Source: CAYRRR01 sp964426755 (lineage in GTDB: Bacteria; Patescibacteriota; Saccharimonadia; Saccharimonadales; JAGQNJ01). From it: a DNA stretch of 5,557 nt. Positions 5,376 through 5,557 of this stretch are shown here, piece by piece. Where the stretch lies: the NCBI GenBank assembly GCA_964426755.1, contig CAYRRR010000035.1, positions 1 through 5,557 on the forward strand, given 5' to 3'. The translations under genes were made by a program, and so were the position numbers. The notes under the pieces are model-generated. The model saw nothing but the letters and a program-made list of their open reading frames with translations. It did not search any database and was not told where the DNA came from. Positions within the stretch are counted from its first letter, which is position 1. Every line of letters begins with the position of its first letter.

Positions 5376-5407
5376 TAAAAAGAAAGAACCGCCATTTCTG
5401 GCGGTTC
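5376..5407 (-). terminator. Strong rho-independent terminator for transcription entering from the right
   Basis: GAACCGCCA (5386-5394) and TGGCGGTTC (5399-5407) form a perfect GC-rich 9-bp stem with a 4-base TTTC loop. On the minus strand the stem is followed by TTTCTTTTTATCC. On the plus strand no T-run follows. It therefore serves a minus-strand transcript beginning beyond the right edge, which also passes through the tRNA-like repeat at 5512-5553. It could also shield the regulator gene from antisense transcription. Confidence 0.8.
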
Positions 5408-5511
5408 CAACCTACATCGGTACTTTTAGCTTGATGCCTACTTTCCTGGCACCAAGAAGTGAAATTGGAGTCCGGTCTGAGAACACGGTCTACCTTTTTC
5501 ACTGCTTGGTC
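5408..5511. other. Spacer between the tRNA-like repeat and the terminator
   Basis: No gene is recognisable. The minus strand is open from 5538 to 5350, but that frame runs through both the tRNA-like repeat and the terminator hairpin and resembles no protein, so I read this as the 3' end of an untranslated transcript. It contains the second CCGGTCTGA (5472-5480). Confidence 0.45.
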
Positions 5512-5553
5512 TGGCTCCGGGGACCAGATTCGAACCAAGTATTTCTACCACCT
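5512..5553 (-). repeat. tRNA 3'-end-like repeat (copy 3) at the right edge
   Basis: This matches 672-713 at 36 of 42 positions in the same orientation. The first 13 bases (TGGCTCCGGGGAC) and the stretches AGATTCGAACCA and CTACCACCT are identical. On the minus strand it has a T-loop TTCGAAT, acceptor-like CCCCGGA, G and CCA. The T-stem is weaker than in copy 2 (mostly G-U pairs), which suggests decay. Only four bases follow before the window ends, so a 5' half further right cannot be excluded. Confidence 0.7.
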
Positions 5554-5557
5554 AATT

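Noticed and set aside
5350..5538. Open frame of 62 codons on the minus strand
   Set aside because: It runs through the tRNA-like repeat and the terminator hairpin, has no ribosome binding site that I can see, and its product resembles nothing known.
672..5553. Insertion sequence or transposon bounded by the repeats
   Set aside because: The repeats are direct, not inverted, and no transposase or integrase is encoded between them.

Overview
The window looks like a piece of a draft, probably metagenome-assembled, bacterial genome. It is moderately AT-rich, uses the standard stop codons (TGA ends the regulator gene), and holds two runs of exactly 100 N, which are scaffold-gap placeholders. Several features fit a Patescibacteria/CPR lineage such as Saccharibacteria: compact genes, starts that look leaderless, a large PA14/NHL surface protein of the 'VLGQ' repeat type, and a class F-like sortase. 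That placement is an inference from gene style, not a proof.

Left part (1-760): a short gene for a divergent Ham1/RdgB-type NTP pyrophosphatase (57-632, +) sits directly behind a TATAAT box. It is bounded on both sides by sequences resembling the 3' end of a tRNA (T-arm plus acceptor, ending GGAGCCA) on the minus strand. A hairpin over its stop codon has a T-run only on the minus strand, so it probably terminates the operon coming from the right.

Central part (761-4369, minus strand): a two-gene operon. The first gene encodes a very large secreted protein: signal peptide, PA14-like domain, at least ten NHL-type propeller blades of about 65 residues, a calcium-binding-like Asp/Asn-rich segment, a domain resembling 'choice-of-anchor U', and a sortase-type motif APNTG ten residues before the stop. 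Two scaffold gaps fall inside its repeats. The second gene, partly overlapping in another frame, is a membrane-anchored sortase with a His-Cys-Arg triad, probably the enzyme that processes the first product.

Right part (4370-5557): a divergently transcribed Crp/Fnr-family regulator. The shared intergenic region has a TGTGA-N6-TCACA palindrome, the classical CRP-type operator, overlapping the regulator's own -35 region. A second perfect palindrome lies in the putative promoter of the surface-protein operon. The regulator's recognition helix keeps the Arg-Glu pair used by CRP to read TGTGA. A 41-codon reading frame overlaps the regulator's stop. Then come a strong minus-strand terminator and a second good copy of the tRNA-3'-end-like repeat at the right edge.

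Taken together, this is a candidate self-contained surface-display module: a large adhesin/sensor-like protein, its sortase, and a dedicated CRP-like regulator, lying between direct repeats derived from a tRNA 3' end. Whether those repeats are recombination scars or 3'-UTR elements cannot be decided from this window.
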